Source of the DNA: Toxoplasma gondii ME49
Taxonomy: Eukaryota > Apicomplexa > Conoidasida > Eucoccidiorida > Sarcocystidae
Direction of reading: 5' to 3'
DNA length: 64,000 nucleotides
NCBI RefSeq assembly: GCF_000006565.2
Contig: NC_031469.1
Span: 1,694,583-1,758,582 of the forward strand
Part shown: one piece after another, positions 57,701 through 64,000 of the stretch
How the letters are laid out: each line of letters begins with the position of its first letter
How positions within the stretch are numbered: position 1 is the stretch's first letter
Translations under genes and position numbers: made by a program
Notes under the pieces: model-generated
What the model was told of the DNA's origin: nothing
The model's input: only the letters and a program-made list of their open reading frames with translations
The model's database searches: none

Positions 57701-58652
57701 AAGAGATTTGCATTTAGTATTCGATGGTGGATGTGCGCGTGTTTGTTACAAAGGTTCTTTTTGTCGGCTGGGTGTGCTTTGTTGGTTCTCAGAAAGAAGC
57801 CATGAAGAAGCTTCTTCGAGAAAAACTCGGCCCAGAGGCGGGATTCGACACCGACGATTCCCCCGCTGGAGCTGAGTCTAGTGATACGCTGGCGGCAGAA
57901 CCCGTCCCAGGCGCCGAGGACGGCTGGGTCGATGTTCGGGTGGATCAGCAGTCTGCTCCTGCGGAAGAGGCAATGGTGAGGCTTAGGCACACGCGATGAG
58001 ACAGCTAGAATGATACATTTAAATTACAACTTCTCTCGCACAGACCAAACATGGCTTGGCATTCTCTGCATGGATCAATCATAGAGACCTGCTACCAAGA
58101 AATGGATTCCAAATGGTTGTGATTGAGGTGTAGAGAGATTTAATGTAGCAAAACTTGTTGTTCTTGTTTTCGTTCATGGGCAGGCCGCCACACGCATCTG
58201 CAGTAACGACGTGGCGGAGTTTCGTGTGCCACACGCTATCCATCTCGAGAGCAACACATATTTCCATCGTTTTTTGGCTGCGGTATCAATGTGTATCTCT
58301 GCGGCTGTCTGCACTTGGGGATCTATTTGTACATGCTTTTCGACGTAGCGTCTGAAGCGAGTCTTTGTTCACTCTCTCCGCCGATATCGGCTGTGCCTCA
58401 TATCTGCAGATGGACGTCGCCCGCATAGACACGCTGCAGCGGTCGGCCACAAAGGTGGTGGAAGAAGCCCCGGAGCGCGCGCCAGAAGAGCAGCAGCCAG
58501 CCAAGAAGACAATCAAGAAAAAGAAGAGTTTCACGAAGGAAGAACGCGCGACGGAGCCCACAGTGACGGAGACGCAAGAGGATAAGCCTAAAAAAAACAA
58601 GAAGAAGAAAGATGATTTTAAGAGGGCATTTTCTGCTAAGCATCGCGGGTGA
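54769..58652 (+). CDS. Single-pass membrane protein with acidic N-terminus and lysine-rich tail (6 exons)
   Basis: Exons 54769-55141, 56271-56555, 56733-56811, 57146-57236, 57793-57975, 58410-58652 (stop TGA); 417 residues, phase kept across all junctions. The start is ATG in context CCACCATGACG. Residues 1-125 are Ser/Glu-rich, ending in EEDEEEDAEVIIERNGRIR. Exon 2 encodes a highly charged helix (EEQFRDEREGLAELELLREI) that could be a coiled coil. One exon (57146-57236) supplies the only membrane segment, MVIGFILGFVGILLISSLLC, near residues 247-266, followed by a short KKQ stop-transfer. The C-terminal 140 residues hold a KLLREKLG helix, an acidic linker and a basic tail (KKTIKKKKSF, KKNKKKKDDF). 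There is no N-terminal signal peptide, so the segment may act as a signal anchor. No family recognised; localisation is not predictable from sequence alone. Confidence 0.78.
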
Positions 58653-60795
58653 AGTGCCGGTCAGGGTAGGAGAGGATCGCTTCGTGAGCACAAATAGTAC
58701 CTCGATCTTCAAGCGGACGGCAAGCAGTGTTGTGCTGTCTTTGAGGTGGTTCTGAAATGGACACCGAAGTCAGTTTTCTTGTGCGCAGACACGTCGAACA
58801 GGGCTCTTCATCTACATTTTCATGTATATATGTATTTTCATGTTTACATGTAGACGTAGATACCTGTGTCTGCATGCATGTATTCACACGTACACGTACT
58901 GGCATCCGTTGTACGTGTGTAACAATAATGCGTCAGGCCGTCCTGCAGCTGCGCGTTCAGAGTCCCTGGGATTAATTTTCGTAGTTTGTCGGTGTTTAAT
59001 TCAAGAAGGGTTTCCCACTCGCCTCGGTCGCGCTGTCCCATAGGCTCGTGGACAATCCTTCATTCAACAACCGTGCAGTGTCTCTTGGTTGTTATTTTTA
59101 TGTTGCTAGCGGCTCCTCGCACTCCGTGGGTGGCTTCCGTGCTGCACAGCGGACTCGTACGCCTGTGCCTCAGATCATGGAAATTTGTGCGTAAGATTCC
59201 GTCACTGAAAATGAAATTCAAGGCGATCATGTGCGCGTTGTCTTCCGCAATTCCACAGCAGACGTGTTCTGTTCTGGACCACTTGCTGCTGTCAAATGCC
59301 AAAGCGAAGGGCGTGTCAGGGTTGCTTTTTCTCGTCCTTGTCCCCAGTATTTATGCTCCATAACAGGACAAGCATAAAGAGGAACTGGTATCAGACCTGC
59401 GTGTAGTGTCGTGTACTAGATACAAGCCAACGTGGCCGTCGGTTGAAGGCAACCAATGTCAGGCGATACGTTTGTTGCCGATATCATGCGGCAATGCCTA
59501 TCGAGTCTCTTCTCACTCCCACGACGGATTGGGCATCTACAGGGTCGATTGGTATTGCACAGTTCAGCTGACAATTCCAAAGTAGCGAGACATAGTTAAC
59601 CAAATGGAGAGCTTTCATTGAACTGGCAGCTGAGTAGTGGATGTGGCACAGCCCGTCGGGATCCCTTTCAGTCCGGTCTGTCCACGGGTGTACAACTGTA
59701 ACCAATGCATGTACGATACTAGTACATTCGGAGACAGCACTTGTTTACTGTGTATGCTGAGACAGGACTTTTGAAACTGCAGCCCATTGCCCTAATTAGT
59801 TCATGCCCTTTTGCTGAGCGAGGTTTCGTTGAGCATGCGTGTCCGAATTGATACATTCACCGGCGCGAAGATTTTATCTGCTTCAGTGCATCGGCATAAG
59901 CTCGCGATGCGCCGAGGCACCCTGATACAGAAGTGTCTAAGTACAAATGTCGGTAGTCAGTGCCTGTCGTAAAACGTACCAGGGCAGAAGTGGAAGGTTG
60001 TTCGTCGTTTTTCGTATAATGCGTAGCTAGTCTAATTGAGGCCTTCTGTCCGTAGCTGCTGATTTCAGTTCTTTGTGCACGTCGAGACGAGCAAAAGCAA
60101 GCCGATTCTGTTTTTTCCAGGCGAAAAATACCGCATTATTCCCTTTCGAAGTACATGGGAGCTAGCATCAATTTCTCTACTGTTTTTATTGACGGCTGCT
60201 ACGACAAGTTCATGTGGTGAAATGTAGGGACAACAGGTCATTTATGTCTCTGAATCCAAGTCATGAGGGGAACGTTTTTGGGAGGGGGGGGGGGGTGATT
60301 GATCCACTAATTACGGGAGCAACCCAAGACGACACACGCTCGTGCGTGCTCGAGGTCCGTCGATCAGCAGGTCGTTTTCTCCCGGTCAAAAAGCGCAACC
60401 CTTTCTTTTGCTTCACCAATGTTCTATATTTGTTTTCTTTTCAGTAGTTTCATTTGCCACCAAGGCCGCTCATCAGAAAAGGTTCAGGTTTTCGTATTTT
60501 GAACAGTCATCGATACAGTGTGTTAACTCAGGGTTTCTGACCAGCATCGCGCTTCCCTCTCATTTCCTCGTTTTTCACATAACCCAGAAAGGTGCAGTTT
60601 TTTCAAACATTTTTAGGTAGTCATAAAGAAAGCGGTAACAAAGTCCAAGGTATTACTGTATGGGCGTTACACATTCTGCGTGTTCCACAGCAAACTACCA
60701 TTCAGCGGTTCGCTCGCTTCTACTACACACTGACAGAACTGCGTTCGTGGTCATTGTTCGAGTGTGGTACTTTTCTCGTTTTTGTTTGCTAAGAA
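58653..60795. other. Intergenic region with a possible unplaced minus-strand exon
   Basis: Between two plus-strand genes. On the minus strand around 59190-59345 there is a stretch with coding character (PFALAFDSSKWSRTEH, then IAEDNAHMIALNFIF), and at about 58930-59020 another (GEWETLLELNTDKLRKLIPG). They may be exons of a small minus-strand gene or remnants; I found no start, stop or splice chain joining them and recognise no family. The rest (59400-60795) shows only short frames, plus the G12 run at 60284-60295. Confidence 0.35.
60284..60295 (+). repeat. Poly-G run (12 G)
   Basis: GGGA followed by twelve G, about 500 bases upstream of the secreted Hsp20-like gene. It is a simple homopolymer whose length in the assembly is unreliable. 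Confidence 0.85.
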
Positions 60796-62882
60796 ATGGA
60801 GATCTTTTCGTATCCAAGGAAGTATGTCCTGATGTTGGCGGTCGCCGTAGCTGTGGTGGCGACACTTGCGACTGCACAGGACACAGAACACGGTTTCACG
60901 CCGGATGTTCTGAGGGCAAAAAGTCGCCAAGAGAACAGTGTGGTTCAGGAGAAGAAGCAGACCGTTTCGCAACCCACTGAACATGAAAAAAAGACAGCAT
61001 CGGCTCCAGGAGATGAGAAACAGGGCGCGAGTGTCGACTCAAACACATCAGAAGATATCGACCTCCAGCCGAAACAGGAAATGGTCAGTTGAATGTTGTG
61101 AGCCGTTTTCACCACCGTTGTCTGCCTTTGCTAGCAAAATTTTCCGGCCGTGAACAAAGTTATTTTGTAACCTACTCGCGCGTCATACTGCCTGTCCAGT
61201 TATCTGTGCTTCATGCTGATGTAGCTAGATATGCCTCGCGTGTATCGTCTGCAAGCATACACACACAGTTAGCTGATGCTAACGTACATACTACGTAGCA
61301 AGACGTAGAGACTTCGTCTCTTTCCTAACACCGTATGTGTACCGTTGTCTCTCTCTCCATGTAGTGGCGTACGAAACGAACTCCCGTCGAGACTGCCGAA
61401 TTCGTCGAGTCTGGTACATGGGTGTTGAAGAAAAATTTCGAAAACAAATTTCGGTTCGCTCACGCTGTTTTGCAGGTCTCTTTCACCTTCAACCTGCCTA
61501 TTAGTTCTCTCGAGGGGGCAGCAGCAGGCGACTTTTTCTTTGGAGACATGCTCTCCTCCTTCGGTTCCCTGTTCTCCAGACTTTTCTCTGTAGATGATTG
61601 GGACGACGAAGAGATCGACAGCAGCAGGAACTCTGTCTCTCCTGCTTCAGCTGGAGTTCCAACAGCTGGCTCTTACGGTTTAGCACCGACTTCGCCGGCA
61701 AGCAGTGTGGTCTCGACATCCGGTGGATCTCTCTCTTCTTTTGCAAGAGTATTTGGTGACGCCGAGTCTCACGCGTTTGGCCCTACTGGCCACGAGGAGG
61801 GAGAAAGCGTCTACCAAGGGGACGAGGCATTCCTTCCGTTCCTGACTTCGGCGTACCTTCTTCCTGGTGTGCAAAGTCTTCTGAGCAGTATGATGATGGT
61901 TCCATTTTCTGATGCATTCTCCGTCAGCTTCGAAAACGGAGTACCCAAAGCAGCCGGAGCAAATGGAGCAGGGGGGAAAGAGGATGGAGCCAGTTTCGGC
62001 ATCATAAATCTCTTTTCGAACCTGATGCAAGCTTCCCCGGAAAGCCTGGTCGGACCAGAGATTTTGTCACACATAACAGACGAGAACTGTCTATTTGAAG
62101 TCGACCTTCACTCGCTCCCAGAAACAGCTTCGATCACAGTAGGGGTAGAGGGCGACGCAGTTTTCGTCGAATATTCCAACACCTTTTCGGAAACTAGTGA
62201 CGTGGCCGCGGCTGACGATACAGACGAATCCGATTTCGAGGAACCTACGGCTGACCTCTCCGGCAAAACTGACAAAAGTGACAGCAAAGGTGAGGGGAAA
62301 GGCCCAGAGGAAAGTATTACCGCAGAAGCATTGTCAGAGGCGACCGGGGCGCAGCAAAGTGAACCTCTAGGCAAAGCGGACAAGAAGGCTTCCCGGCAAA
62401 ACTTGAGAGGCACAGTGGGTGCAGCAGCCAATGTTTACTCGTACGAACGATTCGTAATTGACCCTGTATGCGATTACGAGAGTGCCGATGCAAGAGCAGC
62501 GAGGGTCGAAGATGACCTACTTATGATCAAATTCCCTCTCAAAAAGGCACACAAACAGCAGACAAGAGACCGCCAAGACAATGAGAGGAAAAACCCAAAA
62601 CAAAGCGATGAGAAAAAGGCAGCGGACCGTTTGAGCAGCAACACTGAGAACGTGTCTGATCCTCAGATTCTCAGCCACGAGGCAGAAAAGAAGACGGAAG
62701 ACACTAACAAAGAAACGACGTCGCAGAAAAAGGAAGAACACAAAGTTGACGCCGAGGCGGAGCAAGTCCTCCAGAGCAACCGACACAACAGCGCACCGAA
62801 GCGGCTCGTGGAGGTCTCGAGGCTTCAGTCAAGCCACCCGCGACGAAGAATCTTGCCATTGGTGGCGGCACAAGAATTTTAG
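60796..62882 (+). CDS. Secreted protein with a split alpha-crystallin (Hsp20)-like domain (2 exons)
   Basis: Exons 60796-61083 and 61365-62882 (stop TAG), about 601 residues, phase 0 at the junction (donor GTCAGT, acceptor CCATGTAG). The start ATG opens a signal peptide: basic YPRKY, hydrophobic VLMLAVAVAVVATL, likely cleavage after ATAQ or TAQ-D. A charged Lys/Glu/Gln linker follows. Further on come an amphipathic hydrophobic stretch (DMLSSFGSLFSRLFSVDDW) and a Ser/Gly-rich part. Then two halves of an Hsp20-like fold: CLFEVDLHSLPETASITVGV plus EGDAVFVEY (beta strands 3-6 pattern, FEVDLP...I.V.VEGD.V.V) and, about 75 acidic residues later, YSYERFVIDPVCDYESADAR plus VEDDLLMIKFPLKK (the E-R-F...D-A..A..EDDLL.I..P pattern of the closing strands). 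The C-terminal 110 residues are Lys/Glu/Asn-rich. Small heat shock proteins hold unfolded clients; a version with a signal peptide would act in the secretory route, vacuole or an endomembrane organelle. Fold assignment is mine; function is inference. Confidence 0.75.
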
Positions 62883-64000
62883 AAATGAGTCTAAATTCAA
62901 ATTGTAGGACTGGCGAAGAAGGACCCTAGCTAAAGGTCGACCTGTCGTTCGTACCCTGTCAACAGCCGCACTTGAGCTTCTCACGGGAAAAACTCGGTGT
63001 CTGATAACGAGGTTGTAGATTAAAACAAGAATCCGCTGGTGGTGTGGCACACCGAAATGTTTCGGATACTACTTGACAAACAGTATTGATGCATATGCTA
63101 ATGCATGTGATTATCTGTGTGCATGTATTTACGGGGTGGTGTGTGTATATGTACATACACGCATATATGCACATACACACAACTATTTACGTCGATACCT
63201 CAATATGGATTTCTGCGTATACATACATATATTTATACATGAACGAGTGTGTTTATCGCTTAGAAACGGAACTGCCAATGGAACGGGAAACTAATGAAAA
63301 GATGTGCTGCATTTGAATCGTGTGCTTTCAATGTGCGCGTCTCTTCTGGTATTTTGAAACGTCATTGAGGAAGACTATCAGGTGAATGAACAAAAAGTCG
63401 CTGTTTTTCATCGGCATGAACACCAAATGAAGGTCTTATTATCACTTAGAAGGTAGCTGATGCTTGTTTTGTAGACCTTGTTGGGTTCAGCTGAGGAAGT
63501 TTGATTATGGACGAGGGACTCGCACGGAGACAGTTCACATGTGGACGTTGCACGAAGTCGCCGGTACAAATCTGTGTTTCTTTGATGTTCCTGCAACAGC
63601 TCAGCCGTGTTGCCACATTCGGAAGTCGCGAGAACGCCGCAGCACGAGAAATGACACGGCGTTCTCAACAACCAAAGACAGCTGACATCTGCTATGTTCC
63701 ATTACACAGACTCACTCCCCGCCAGAATTGACAGTCAAACCTAAGGAGGAAACTTCTTCCTCTCTTACTTCTTTGAATAATGTGTTTAGTGAAATTACAA
63801 TGCAGATATTATGTTCAAAAGCGTGACAAAAAAGTACTTGCCCCAGAGAATCTATGTAGAAATTATTCTGAACACTTCAACATGGTTTTGCTTAAATCGA
63901 CACATTGTCACTTGGGGCTTTTGCCATGTCTGTCGACGTTAGGGTTGAGGCTGCTAACTGAGAGCTTGAGGAGTACACCTCAGCTTCCGTACTACGCGTC
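62883..64000. other. Right end, downstream flank, no gene seen
   Basis: The 3' flank of the secreted Hsp20-like gene. A degenerate CATG/TATA microsatellite occupies about 63085-63245 (GTGTATATGTACATACACGC-like). Short frames at 63408-63731 on both strands have no motif. I see nothing else. Confidence 0.5.
63085..63245. repeat. Degenerate CATA/TGTA microsatellite
   Basis: Alternating purine-pyrimidine low-complexity sequence (ATGTACATACACGCATATAT and similar) without coding value. Confidence 0.6.

Overview
This window is eukaryotic nuclear DNA from an apicomplexan, most likely a tissue-cyst-forming coccidian (Toxoplasma, Hammondia, Neospora, Besnoitia and relatives). I infer this from intron-rich genes with GT/AG borders and pyrimidine-tract acceptors, about one gene per 8 kb, long gene-free flanks, Ser/Glu-rich insertions inside conserved domains, and introns full of short TATA/CATG-type microsatellites. 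There is no bacterial, operon or CRISPR organisation. The species call is inference.

Layout. (1) 1-2452: no convincing gene. (2) 2453-3178, minus: small BED-type zinc finger protein. (3) 3179-7921: gene-poor, with a perfect 2 x 124 bp tandem duplication. (4) 7922-12927, plus: five-exon gene for a large, mostly disordered protein with no recognised family. (5) 14899-16369, minus: four-exon gene for a secreted coiled-coil protein, including a 22-nt microexon. (6) 16809-26009, plus: many-exon gene for a helical-repeat (armadillo-like) plus long coiled-coil protein, divergent from gene 5. (7) 27677-31808, minus: RUVBL1/Pontin AAA+ ATPase, seven exons, one with a GC-AG intron. Its first exon appears twice, on either side of a 20-N assembly gap. 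(8) 35143-50302, minus: CFAP251/WDR66, a WD40 axonemal protein with at least 19 exons. (9) 54769-58652, plus: six-exon single-pass membrane protein. (10) 60796-62882, plus: secreted protein with a split alpha-crystallin (Hsp20)-like domain.

The genes do not form one pathway. RUVBL1 is a housekeeping chromatin and chaperone ATPase. CFAP251 is an axonemal subunit, expected to matter only in the flagellated male gamete of a coccidian. Genes 5 and 10 enter the secretory pathway and are the best candidates for lineage-specific parasite functions.

Exon borders were worked out by hand from splice motifs, codon phase and family knowledge. RUVBL1, gene 4, gene 5, gene 9 and gene 10 have phase-consistent models over their full length. 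CFAP251 and the coiled-coil gene have many exons placed exactly, but some are approximate or missing. No database search was possible. The duplicated stretch at the gap, and a probable one-base shift near 18983, suggest a draft assembly with homopolymer and indel errors, so frame breaks should first be treated as sequencing errors.
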